A stretch of 64,000 bases of DNA from Planctomycetaceae bacterium (GTDB lineage: Bacteria > Planctomycetota > Planctomycetia > Planctomycetales > Planctomycetaceae), in the NCBI GenBank assembly GCA_041398785.1, contig JAWKUA010000007.1, positions 186,001 to 250,000 on the forward strand, written 5' to 3'. A program made the translations under genes and the position numbers. Below are positions 45,127 to 53,706 of the stretch, in pieces. The notes beneath the pieces are model-generated. The model worked only from the letters and a program-made list of their open reading frames with translations, searched no databases and was not told the origin of the DNA. Every line of letters starts with the position of its first letter. Position 1 is the first letter of the stretch.

Positions 45127-46464
45127 TTAGTCGCGAACAATCTCGCGAGCTTCGGGAGGAAGCGGAACAGCATCTTCGTCGACATTCGCGGAATCCGTCA
45201 CCAGTTCCGCGTTCAGTGCCGGTGATGACTGCGACAGGCGTGTGGAGCGACGATCCAGGATGATTCGAGCCGCTTCACGCACTTCCGGCTGGCTGAGACG
45301 CCGCAGGTCGCCCAGTTGAGTCAGCGGTTCGATCAGCGAAGACACGCGCACAATCGTCGATTCCATCATGGCGATTTCCACCAGCGTTCGACGCAGACCT
45401 TCCAGCGACTGAATGTGATTGTCCACCTCGTGTTCGAAGTCGTCCAGGATTTCAAGATTCTGAACAGCGGCAGCCACGCGGGTCGTCTGCTGTCCGAGCG
45501 TATCCTGAAGCTGAATCAGTCCGTGCAGATTCTGGCGGGCCGCATCCAGTCGCAGGCTTTCGCCGTTGAGCGTTTCGTTCATGGCGACCAGCGTACGAAC
45601 GTTTTCCTGAGCGTCCTGAATGTCAGCGGCGGCCGCCATCACGGAATTCTTCAGCCCGATGAATTCGTCGAACTGTTGTGACGCCATCGTCAGGCTGTTT
45701 GATTCCGCAGCGACCCGCTGTGTGAACTGCTCAAGCTGAGCCAGACTGCCGGACACTCGTTCGGCGTTTTCGGAAGCCGCGATGACGCTGTTCTGCAGAG
45801 CAACAAATTCGTCAAACTTCGAAGCCGCAATCTTCAGATCGTCTGATTCGCGGATGACTCGCTGTGTCAGTTCCGCCATTTCGCTGATGCCTTCGCTGGC
45901 CTGTTCGTAGCCGCTGGACGCCGCGATCAGACGGTTCTGCAGCGCTTCAATTCCGGCCAGCGAATTCTGAGCGATCTCAATCTGATCGTTGTTGCTGATC
46001 AAGCTGCTGCGCAGGTCTTCCAGGCGAGCGATCTGTTCGAAGGCACCGTCCGTCTGCTGACGATTGGCGATAATCCGATTCTGAACGGCAGCCATGCGAT
46101 CCAGAGCCGACAGTGCGACCGTGGCGGCTTCCGCTTCGTTTTGAATGCGGTTCCGCAGCGTCTCCATCCTGGCCAGTGAAGCGTCGACACGTGTCAGGCG
46201 CTGCGACTGGTCTTCCAGGCTGGTCAGCAGGGCGTTTGTCTTCCAAACCGTGTCGCGGCTGCCAACCAGCTTCTTCATATTGTTTTCAGACAGGTCCAGC
46301 CGCGTCTGAATTCCATCCAGTCGACCCTTCAGCGGACCAACCATCATCAACTGCATTCCAAAGAATACGATCGCCAGCGACATCAGCATCGAAGCCCACA
46401 TGAAGTTGCGGTAGCTTCGTATCTGGTTGGCCGTGGATCGTCGAATCGTTGTTGAAGTGCTCAA
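45127..46464 (-). CDS. Membrane-anchored coiled-coil protein with four 48-residue repeats
   Basis: 445 residues from TTG 46464, chosen because AGGAGG sits 7 bases upstream; no ATG in the frame has such a site. After a short basic N-terminus, one helix (MWASMLMSLAIVFFGMQLMMV) anchors it, and the rest is helical. Four tandem units of exactly 48 residues occupy about 126-317, starting AVQNRIIANR, ALQNRLIAAS, ALQNSVIAAS and GLKNSVMAAA, each with a Q/E-R-V or similar near position 30 and A-S near 40. The form resembles a methyl-accepting or DNA-recombination RmuC-type rod, but no signalling motif is seen. It ends with an own terminator. Confidence 0.75.
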   Translation of the reverse strand: MSTSTTIRRSTANQIRSYRNFMWASMLMSLAIVFFGMQLMMVGPLKGRLDGIQTRLDLSENNMKKLVGSRDTVWKTNALLTSLEDQSQRLTRVDASLARMETLRNRIQNEAEAATVALSALDRMAAVQNRIIANRQQTDGAFEQIARLEDLRSSLISNNDQIEIAQNSLAGIEALQNRLIAASSGYEQASEGISEMAELTQRVIRESDDLKIAASKFDEFVALQNSVIAASENAERVSGSLAQLEQFTQRVAAESNSLTMASQQFDEFIGLKNSVMAAAADIQDAQENVRTLVAMNETLNGESLRLDAARQNLHGLIQLQDTLGQQTTRVAAAVQNLEILDDFEHEVDNHIQSLEGLRRTLVEIAMMESTIVRVSSLIEPLTQLGDLRRLSQPEVREAARIILDRRSTRLSQSSPALNAELVTDSANVDEDAVPLPPEAREIVRD

Positions 46465-46958
46465 GTGAATTCCTCCTAATGGTTTGCATCGCACAGATTG
46501 GCAGGTTTTTCTTGTCAGAAGCATCACTGTTCGTTTCCCGCAGCCTGCAAAATCTGCCGGCATGCCGAGAACGACGTGGATTCACTGACATGTATCGCCA
46601 TGCGGAAACGCTGCGAATTGCCCAAACGGAAACGTCCGGCACATATTGCCGAAACTCAGCCGGCGGCGATCGGGATAGTCCAGCCGTGCTGGTTTGTGGC
46701 AGATTTGGCGAGTGCGCAGGACGACGCGTGCTCAGGTTCCAAAACGTCCGGCGAAATCCGAAGGTTCGATTCAAGTCGCGGCCGGTCTGAGAAACCGGCG
46801 GCACCACTTCCGGCGCTCAATCCGGGGCGACGACTGTTCAGAGGCACGCGGCGCGGAAAGCGTCAGAATGAAGCCGGTAACGTAACCGACCGACGCGAAC
46901 GGGACGGTCGGTCACCGCGATCATGGCCAAGGCCGGAAGTTCCCCGGAGAGCGGTTCT

Positions 46959-47045
46959 TATACCGCGAGCGGGGCAGTATGAGACATTCGGGCTCGCGGG
47001 AGTAAGAAGCGCGAAAAGTACCGGCGTCCGCCGCGGCCAGTATAA
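46959..47045. repeat. Dispersed repeat family B, copy 2
   Basis: Matches 1478-1563 with few changes; core GAGACATTCGGGCTCGCGGG at 46981-47000. Ends TTATACCGCGAGCGG and CCGCCGCGGCCAGTATAA are near inverted. It lies 15 bases before repeat A. Confidence 0.75.
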
Positions 47046-47060
47046 ACGGGTCACGCCTAT

Positions 47061-47449
47061 GAGGAATGTGGTTCAGTTTTCTGCCCTTCCGGGGAATGGG
47101 GTGTTGCGGAAGGATCGGTCGATGAAGGCTTGCTGATGTTTGCCGACGTTCCTGCGGAGACTTCGATCGGATCTGACGTTGCGATCCGACAACCGTGCGT
47201 TTCCGATTGTTGATGTCCGGAGGACAGGCACAACGTCAGCCGGAGCCGCCAGGCTCCGGAAGCTGTTGCCTCCGCGTCCGCAGGCCTGAAGGGCCGACAC
47301 ATCCGCTGCGGCTAAAGCTGTATCGCCCCTCCGGGGCTTTGGACAGGTATTCGGCATCTGACCGGTGGCTCACGCCACCGGCAGAGGCTGTGTCGGCCCG
47401 CCGGGCCTGAAACGCTGTTCAAGCAACAACCCCATTCTCCGGATGAGCC
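47061..47449. repeat. Dispersed repeat family A, copy 1 (about 390 bp, many hairpins)
   Basis: Collinear with 63253-63640 and about 85% alike by eye. It contains a string of small hairpins: CCGGAGCC-GCCA-GGCTCCGG, GCCCCTCCGGGGC, CCGGTGGC-TCAC-GCCACCGG and GGCCC-GCC-GGGCC. Reading frames through it are not conserved, so it is likely to act as DNA or RNA structure. Confidence 0.8.
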
Positions 47450-47827
47450 CATTTTTCTCCGAGGGCGTCGCGCAATGTCCTCTTGCCAGCGACGGGGAAG
47501 AGGGAGAACTTTCTGCGTGCAGCGGAAAAATCGCGGAGAGCGAACGCGCGTCCGACGCCCTGCGACAACAGAGCGCCGCGCACCGCCCTCACCTCTCTCG
47601 GCGCAGTGTCCGGGAGAGGTCGCACCAGCGAAGCGATGCGAGGAAGAAGGTCGACCTCGCATCCAACGCCCCAAACAAACAAGGCGGTCTACGCGCGGAT
47701 GTGCTCGGCCCGCCGAACTTGCTTTGCTCGTTCGACCCCTCACCGGGAGGCTTCGGTCGGGAGCGATGCGGAACTTCCTATTTCAGCGGAGCGCCGGGAA
47801 GACTGTGCCGTGAGCGCTGCCGCGGTG

Positions 47828-48625
47828 TCAGGCGGATTCTGGGGCGCGGCTGGCGCTAACTTGTCGTCCGACAAGCAGAGCCATCAGAGCCACGTGCAAT
47901 CCTGCCCACGAAAGGCGATTTCCGATGCTGTCACGGGCGCTGGGAACGACCATGTCTGTCGCCTCACCCGGAAATATCAGAGATCCGGCGGTCGGATACA
48001 GCAGCACGGCAATCAGGACACCGGCAATGGCGACTCCGGTGACAGGCACCACGTGTTTTTTTCCGGAAACGGAGAACAGCCCCGCGGCCAGAGCTGCGGC
48101 GACGGCGACGGCCAGCCATGCCGGCAGTTGAAGCGCCATCGTGTAGAGCTGTGAGGTCAACGCGCTTTGCGGCACCCAGGTAGCCATCTGCTGACGGATA
48201 AAGACGGCGGCGAGTCCGCCGATCCCGCCCAGAACCGCGCCGGACACAATTCCCACCACCACGCTCTTCACCATCACCGCCGGTGAGCGCTCAACGATGC
48301 CTTTGGCGACACCCATCAGGGCCGCGACCAGCGCGGCGACAATCGCAAAGCTGAGCGAAATGTTGCGATAATCGGATGCGACGCGGACCATGTCCGCTGC
48401 TTCAATCTGCTCAAGAGGAAACGGCCCCGCCCCCTCCATCGGCGGAACGTCCTCCGGCCACGGATATTGAATGTAGTTTTCCAGCGAATGGACGATGACA
48501 CCGCTGATCAGTCCGCCCACAACTCCCAGCACTACGAACGTCAGTGTGGCGGCAAGGGAGCCGGACCCTGCAGACTTTGCCACCGTGGAACCTGCATCAA
48601 CCACACTTGTATCAGCTTCGGACAT
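47828..48625 (-). CDS. Multi-pass membrane protein of unknown function
   Basis: 265 residues. About six helices: LAATLTFVVLGVVGGLISGVI, an IVAALVAALMGVA pair, VVVGIVSGAVLGGIGGLAAV, LPAWLAVAVAAALAAGLF, AIAGVLIAVLLYPTAG and LSWAGLHVALMALLVG. A soluble loop near residues 50-85 contains NYIQYPWPEDVPPMEG. It is the last gene of a minus-strand set (DUF1559, lipoprotein, TPR, this), 31 bases after the TPR gene. No family recognised. Confidence 0.65.
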   Translation of the reverse strand: MSEADTSVVDAGSTVAKSAGSGSLAATLTFVVLGVVGGLISGVIVHSLENYIQYPWPEDVPPMEGAGPFPLEQIEAADMVRVASDYRNISLSFAIVAALVAALMGVAKGIVERSPAVMVKSVVVGIVSGAVLGGIGGLAAVFIRQQMATWVPQSALTSQLYTMALQLPAWLAVAVAAALAAGLFSVSGKKHVVPVTGVAIAGVLIAVLLYPTAGSLIFPGEATDMVVPSARDSIGNRLSWAGLHVALMALLVGRQVSASRAPESA

Positions 48626-48656
48626 TGCGCTTCTTTCGATGAATGATTTCGACGGT

Positions 48657-49979
48657 CTAGTTCACATGTACGTCGTTGCTCTCGTTCGCCATGCGGCGAT
48701 GGCGCTGAGCGAGTTCCTGATCCGGCTTGATTGTTTCGTAGTACTCCGCCAGAGCCTCGTGAGTGGCCCGGTGCCGGGGATCGTAGATCAGCGCGGTCGC
48801 CATCCAGGCGGCTCCCTCCACGTGCATTCCCTGGTCCATCAGGATCTTTCCGGCCTCCCATCTCAGATCCGGCTGTTCCGGATTGTTGGCCAGTTCCGTG
48901 GTAATCATCGTGAGTCTGCCAAACTGCTCCGTCAGGCGTTTGGAACGTTCAAAATACTCCAGCGCCTTGTCCTTGTCACCCAGACCGGACCAGCATGTTC
49001 CCAAAGAATAGAACGCCGTGCTGTTCAGGGGGTCTGTCTGAGTGACTTCGGTCAGCAACTCGACCGCTTCGCTCAGGTCGCCGCGATCCATCAGAATCTG
49101 GCTCAGTTCCATCCGGACGTTGGAACGCTGTTCGGTGGTGAGCGGTCGCAGCAACAATGCTCGAAGTGTCTTCTCGGCGCTTTCCGGTTTCGCCAACTGG
49201 CGTTCACAGGCAGCCGTTCCCAGCAGAGCGTTAAAGTCGTCGGGTGACTGCTGCAGGCAGATCTGAAATTCCTCGTAGGCATCGCTGGCCTTGTTCTGTT
49301 CCATCAGCAGGTTGCGGGCCAGTGCCTGGCGAGCCTCCAGATGTGAGGGATTGATTTTCAGAACACTGCGGTACTCGTCGTTGGCTTCTTCCCAGCGTTC
49401 CGTCTGCTCCCAGACGGTTGCCCGCCACATCCGGGGATCTGTCGCGGAGGGACACCATTCCGTCCAGAAATCCAGACAGTGAATGGCGTCGGAAAACCGG
49501 TAGGACGACAGATATCCCTTCGCCAGCGCTTCATAGACTTCGTACGCGGCGGCATCGGACGAGTTCTTCTGCAGAAGTTGATTCAGAGCGCTGTCGTCGT
49601 AGTCGATCTTCCCGCGCTGAATCATCGCCAGTTGCCGCTGCACGCGAACCTGTTCGGCATCCCAGCCGGAGGATTCCGCGCGCTGCAGGTAGTCCATGGC
49701 GGCGTCGAAGTCACCGGTTCGGCGGCTGGCTCTGCCAAGCAGAAACAGCAATTCCGTTCGGTCGGGATTTTCCACGCCTTCCGCGGATCGCAGAGTCTGA
49801 AGAGCCTGCGCGGCGTCCGCCACACTGCCCAGCGCCATGAGTTTCCCCGCGGAGCGAATCTGCCAGGAAACATAGGCGCTGCGCCACCCAAAGACTGCCG
49901 CAACCGCCGCCAGCAGCAACACTGCCACGATCCACTTCAGCCGGAACGCCGACAGGAATCGCGCAGGAACTCGAACCAT
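48657..49979 (-). CDS. Membrane-anchored tetratricopeptide repeat protein
   Basis: 440 residues. An N-terminal helix (WIVAVLLLAAVAAVFGW) anchors a chain of TPR units, such as TELLFLLGRASRRTGDFDAA, WEEANDEYRSVLKINPSHLE, RMELSQILMDRGDLSEAVEL and AFYSLGTCWSGLGDKDKALE. This makes a protein-binding scaffold on the outer face of the inner membrane. It belongs to the same transcription unit as the lipoprotein 30 bases upstream. Confidence 0.85.
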   Translation of the reverse strand: MVRVPARFLSAFRLKWIVAVLLLAAVAAVFGWRSAYVSWQIRSAGKLMALGSVADAAQALQTLRSAEGVENPDRTELLFLLGRASRRTGDFDAAMDYLQRAESSGWDAEQVRVQRQLAMIQRGKIDYDDSALNQLLQKNSSDAAAYEVYEALAKGYLSSYRFSDAIHCLDFWTEWCPSATDPRMWRATVWEQTERWEEANDEYRSVLKINPSHLEARQALARNLLMEQNKASDAYEEFQICLQQSPDDFNALLGTAACERQLAKPESAEKTLRALLLRPLTTEQRSNVRMELSQILMDRGDLSEAVELLTEVTQTDPLNSTAFYSLGTCWSGLGDKDKALEYFERSKRLTEQFGRLTMITTELANNPEQPDLRWEAGKILMDQGMHVEGAAWMATALIYDPRHRATHEALAEYYETIKPDQELAQRHRRMANESNDVHVN

Positions 49980-50009
49980 GGTGTGTTCGCCTGATGCTTT
50001 CGAGATCGG

Positions 50010-50498
50010 CTATTGCAGATCCAGCGTGAATTCGTTGGGTCCCTTGGCGGTGACGTCATAGGCCAGACCTGACGTTTCCGCGGTCTTGTACTTTTCCGGA
50101 ATCAGAGACTGGTTCTGCTTCTTCATTGCCTTTTCCAGAGTACCGGCGATGGCCATGGCCTGCATATCTTCCGGAGTCATCGGCTTTGCGAGGTCGCCGC
50201 CGTCGCTGCCGGCACTGGCGTTGACGGATGCCTTGCAGTGACCCACCATGGCACCTTCCATCGTGCCTGTCTTGAGTTTGAACTTACCTTCCAGATCGGT
50301 GATTCCCATGGCGACCGGTCCGCCTTCGGGAACGAACGTGACCTGGGCTCCCGCAAGCGGAGCACCCTTGAAATTGACGACTCCGGACACCGGAGCGAGT
50401 TTCGGCGCATCGCCTCCGCCACAACCGGAAACGACGATCAACATTCCGAGTGCCAATGGCACCATCAACCGTGAAGACCACTGTACTTGCTTAGTCAT
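50010..50498 (-). CDS. Small planctomycete lipoprotein with carboxypeptidase-regulatory-like domain
   Basis: 162 residues. The lipoprotein signal ends IVVSGC. The next 60 residues, APVSGVVNFKGAPLAGAQVT then GITDLEGKFKL, are a transthyretin-like beta-sandwich. Such lipoproteins typically follow DUF1559 genes in planctomycetes, as here. Its role is unknown; it is probably displayed on the periplasmic face. Confidence 0.8.
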   Translation of the reverse strand: MTKQVQWSSRLMVPLALGMLIVVSGCGGGDAPKLAPVSGVVNFKGAPLAGAQVTFVPEGGPVAMGITDLEGKFKLKTGTMEGAMVGHCKASVNASAGSDGGDLAKPMTPEDMQAMAIAGTLEKAMKKQNQSLIPEKYKTAETSGLAYDVTAKGPNEFTLDLQ

Positions 50499-50887
50499 GA
50501 CTGCTGACCAACTTTCAAGGCGAGAAAAAGGGGAATGGGCAACGGCGAGATCATGCGGTGTGACTCAGTGACGCCGCATTGAAGCAAACTTACTTCCGGC
50601 GTCGCCGCTGACGTGGAGGTGAGACACGGCTAACCGACAATTCGCGGAAGGGCGTCGGTTCAGGTGACGACCCCGTCACTCTGATACGAGCCCGGGCAAC
50701 AGATGAGCCTGCCGAGCCAAATGTGCGACACCGAACAAAACAACCGGATGGCGACGTCAATGACGCACGCCACCCGGTCGGTCAGAATCCAAAATTTGCC
50801 GGCAGGAAACGTGAACGATCCTGCCAGCCGTATGGCACGGCTTTGTGTGTGACCGAAGATCACGACAAAACCCGCCGGTTCAAACGA
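50499..50887. other. Spacer between DUF1559 and lipoprotein genes
   Basis: About 390 bases holding a terminator-like hairpin (50731-50777); no gene seen. Confidence 0.5.
50731..50777 (-). terminator. Probable terminator after the DUF1559 gene
   Basis: On the minus strand CCGGGTGGCG (50777-50768) pairs with CGCCATCCGG (50753-50744), one wobble, followed by TTGTTTTGTT. It lies about 110 bases after the stop at 50888 and may give attenuated read-through to the lipoprotein gene. Confidence 0.55.
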
Positions 50888-51940
50888 TTAGAATTCGCCA
50901 ACAACACCACCGTCGGCACGGCCACCAAGCTTCTGGTAGGTGCCGTGGTCGATGTTTTCACTCAGGAAGCGGACAGAACCGTCTGCCAGCAGGAACTGTG
51001 CTCCGCCGACGTGACGTGACCGGAAACCGTGAGCGATGTTCCAGTTGTTCTTGGCTTCACAGCCAGGCCACAGAATCTGCTGCGGGCTGGTGCGATTACA
51101 GGTCGTCAGGTCGTTGATCTTAACAGCGGTCGATGCATGCGTGTTGCCGTGACCGTTGTAGATCCAGAAACCACCGGTGTGGTCCGAGCAGTCCGGCAGA
51201 GTTTCACCAACGGCGATCGTGTTCGACAGACCGTCGCTGATGTCGCGGAACTTGATCGTGATTCCCAGGCGACCGAACAGACCAGACAGTTCGCTGGGAT
51301 TCGCCGTGTCCACGAAGTGGATGTTGTTGTCCTGGCTCTTACCAGCAGCACGAGAGCCGAACAGAGGCTCAATGAACTGCAGGTACGGCTGACACGGGTC
51401 GCCGTTCTGCGAATTGAATCGCTGCGATCCCGGCGAACCGGTGTAGTTGCTCTGTGCATTTCCGCCGATTCGGTCATTTTCGCTCATGTCACTGGGACAT
51501 CGGGCAGTCGGAATCTGATGCCATGCTGCGGCCTGACCGTCTGCCAGAATCTGCGTCTGCAGATAGCCGACGATACCACTGGTGTACTGGCTGGCGGGCT
51601 TGTTCTGGCCCCAGTCCAGTTCGTTGTACAGCGGACCCTGTTCCAGAAACGGCAGGCACCGAATCTGCCAGCCGACGTTCGATGGCTGCTGCCACGTCGG
51701 AGGGTTGTGTACCGGATTCCAGCCGCCACCGGCGATGGGAATCGTGTTGTGCACGTCATGATAGTTGTGGATCGCCAGGCCGTACTGTTTGAGATTGTTC
51801 TTACATTGCGTGCGTCGGGCGGCCTCCCGAGCCTGCTGCACGGCGGGCAGCAGCAATGCGATCAGAATTGCGATGATGGCGATAACCACCAGCAACTCGA
51901 TCAGGGTGAAACCAGGACGTTTTCGACACTTGAGTAACAT
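50888..51940 (-). CDS. DUF1559 prepilin-like protein
   Basis: 350 residues from ATG 51940, with AGGAGGT seven bases upstream (an ATG at 51985 is rejected). The type IV pilin-like signal is RPGFTLIELLVVIAIIAILI with the cleavage G-F and Glu at +5. It continues LLPAVQQAREAARRTQCKNN, then the DUF1559 body (NYHDVHNTIP, FLEQGPLYN) and the C-terminal H-X9-DG motif: FRSRHVGGAQFLLADGSVRF. Very abundant in planctomycetes; likely forms envelope or pseudopilus-like fibres. Confidence 0.92.
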   Translation of the reverse strand: MLLKCRKRPGFTLIELLVVIAIIAILIALLLPAVQQAREAARRTQCKNNLKQYGLAIHNYHDVHNTIPIAGGGWNPVHNPPTWQQPSNVGWQIRCLPFLEQGPLYNELDWGQNKPASQYTSGIVGYLQTQILADGQAAAWHQIPTARCPSDMSENDRIGGNAQSNYTGSPGSQRFNSQNGDPCQPYLQFIEPLFGSRAAGKSQDNNIHFVDTANPSELSGLFGRLGITIKFRDISDGLSNTIAVGETLPDCSDHTGGFWIYNGHGNTHASTAVKINDLTTCNRTSPQQILWPGCEAKNNWNIAHGFRSRHVGGAQFLLADGSVRFLSENIDHGTYQKLGGRADGGVVGEF

Positions 51941-52311
51941 GTGCAACCTCCTTCGGAGAAACACAGAACGGAAAAACTTCCTCAAGCGGAAGCAGGTAAG
52001 CCAGTATTCGGGCTGGCGGCACGTGACATCTCACGTTGCCTGGCCACCCGCAATTCGTTGGTTATGGGAGGGTAAAGCTGTATTCAGCGGCAGGTGTTTC
52101 GATCTCAAGAACGATAATCTAATCGTACCGAGAAAAAAAAATCAAACGAAATGACGCAATAATGACGGATTGCGAAAAGACTTTCGGGGCACCTACCCGT
52201 AAGGATTTCTCTGACAGACAGACACTGTTTGAGTTGATCTTCGGCCGCCTAACCATGCTCGATTCGGCAGTCCCGTGAATAGCGTCCGTATCGTGCTGAG
52301 TAAGATTTCAG

Positions 52312-52392
52312 CCACAGATTTCACAGATGGACAAAGATTTTTCACGCAGTGTCCACGCGGCCTTGATCTGTGTGAATCTGTGAAATCTGTGG
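52312..52392. repeat. Family E hairpin, copy 2
   Basis: CCACAGATTTCACAGATGGA opens and GATCTGTGTGAATCTGTGAA, then ATCTGTGG, closes; arms can pair over about 20 bases. Confidence 0.75.
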
Positions 52393-52412
52393 ATGCCTCG
52401 CCCGATCCGGAG

Positions 52413-52436
52413 GTGTGGCACTGGCTGTGCCAGTGT
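52413..52436. repeat. Family D palindrome, copy 5
   Basis: GTGTGGCACTGGCTGTGCCA then GTGT; reverse orientation to copy 1. Confidence 0.6.
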
Positions 52437-52732
52437 ATCTGCCCGGCGGTCACCACTGGCAAACTCACTGCCACGCAAGTCATTAGTTTCGTGCGGACAA
52501 CACAACAGTTCGCAAGCCGCGCGCCGGAACTGGATGACTTCGAAGCGAATTTCATCCGGACCGTCTTAAGTCGCGTCAAAACCAGCGTCCCGAAAACCTG
52601 GAACTCGGCAATGCCCGCGATAACAGCGGACATGCCTGGCGCGACGTCCACGGATTAAGCGAACTCGCTTCCTTGTTGAGCAACTGTTGCAGCTCGTAGC
52701 TCAAGCCGAGTCGATGGCGGACGGAAACTTCA

Positions 52733-52803
52733 GCCACAGATTCCACAGATGGACACAGATTGATGGTGCCGTCTTGATCTGTGTGAATCTGTGAAATCTG
52801 TGG
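52733..52803. repeat. Family E hairpin, copy 3
   Basis: CCACAGATTCCACAGATGGA and GTGTGAATCTGTGAAATCTG, then TGG; same fold as copy 2 about 340 bases away. Confidence 0.75.
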
Positions 52804-52814
52804 ACGCCTCGAGC

Positions 52815-52893
52815 GATCCAACGGCGGCTCGGCAGGAGCCTCGCCCTCCCGAGAGATCCGACGGCGGCTCGGCAGGAGCCTCGCCCTCCCGAG
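52815..52893. repeat. Tandem 40-bp repeat, two units (family F)
   Basis: Both units read ACGGCGGCTCGGCAGGAGCC then TCGCCCTCCCGAG, each after GATCC, with 33 identical bases in a row (52821-52853 and 52861-52893). Intergenic. Confidence 0.8.
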
Positions 52894-52937
52894 GCCCGCG
52901 TCGATTGCTCTGCGCTTCGGATCGTGAAATGTGCCGG

Positions 52938-53363
52938 CTATTTCTTGCGGGAGCGGCCGTTTGAGTCTCGCGTCGGGACCCAGGTGCTGGCGCTGGTGAT
53001 TCGGATTTCGCGCGCTTCGCCGGCGGAGATCGGTTTGTTCGTACCGGCCGGCGGCTGAGGGCGGCCTTCACCCACTCTTCGCGGGCGGTACTGCGAAGCC
53101 AGGCCGTCATCCGGCGGGCTGCGGAACAGCGAACTCCAGAATCCCAGCCCGCTGCGAGTACGAGCGCTGCTGCGGCGGAACCTGACCGTTGCCAGCAGAA
53201 ACAGGACCGGCACGGCCACGATGCCGGCGATCAGCCACGGCGACGCTTTCTCCGACCCGAAGATCGCGACCATCAGGCAGAATCCGGACCCGCCGATCAC
53301 GACAATGCTGGACGCCAGCACACTTCCCAGGTCGTCCTTTTGTCGTTGCCACTTGCGTGCCAT
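52938..53363 (-). CDS. Small two-helix membrane protein
   Basis: 141 residues. Two helices (SVLASSIVVIGGSGFCLMVAI and WLIAGIVAVPVLFLLATVRF) are followed by an arginine/proline-rich cytoplasmic or periplasmic tail. No family recognised. It is divergent from the asparagine synthase gene. Confidence 0.55.
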   Translation of the reverse strand: MARKWQRQKDDLGSVLASSIVVIGGSGFCLMVAIFGSEKASPWLIAGIVAVPVLFLLATVRFRRSSARTRSGLGFWSSLFRSPPDDGLASQYRPRRVGEGRPQPPAGTNKPISAGEAREIRITSASTWVPTRDSNGRSRKK

Positions 53364-53706
53364 CCTGATGCCACTCCGAAGTGCGTTGCGGTCCGATAGG
53401 CGATCCCGAGACGGAAGCGATGTTCCGGATTCTATCCAGTTTCCTGCGGTTTGCCATGAATTCCGGCGGACGGCGCGTTGCCGGCGGTCAACGTCACGGC
53501 GGGCGTGTTGCGTTCCGGCAACGTGAGTGCGGTGTCGGCATCTTCGCTACGACATTCGCTGCCGCCGGGGTTTCGCTGCCCGAATGCCACGCAGCGGACT
53601 CGTGACGGATTGTGGCAACGTATGTTTCGATCAGCACCGATCGCCGGTGCGCGCTTCGCGTGCCGGAGCGGGATTTTCGAAACCAGCAGGTCAGACAGCT
53701 TCCTTC
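53364..53706. other. Divergent intergenic region
   Basis: About 340 bases, likely with the promoter of the exopolysaccharide operon. Nothing specific recognised. Confidence 0.5.

Larger units (their letters stand above)
46465..47827. other. Long repeat-filled intergenic region
   Basis: About 1.36 kb without a supported gene. It contains repeat B copy 2 (46959-47045), repeat A (47061-47449), then 47450-47827 with a composite of short palindromes (for example CTCTCTCGGCGC...GGGAGAGGTCG near 47592-47622) that look like further intergenic repeats. Confidence 0.65.
51941..52937. other. Repeat-rich spacer and DUF1559 promoter region
   Basis: About 1 kb. An AT-rich patch (52110-52160) with TTGATT on the minus strand is a candidate promoter for the DUF1559 gene. 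Further on lie repeats E (52312-52392, 52733-52803), D (52413-52436) and F (52815-52893). No gene supported. Confidence 0.55.

Noticed and set aside
47073..47357. Small open frames (for example 94 codons, minus strand) in repeat A, also present at 63174-63548
   Set aside because: They are conserved only because the repeat DNA is; hairpins rather than codons are preserved and no start signals are seen.
52312..52803. Possible CRISPR array from repeated CACAGAT units
   Set aside because: Repeats are inverted and unevenly spaced, with no constant repeat-spacer pattern and no cas genes.
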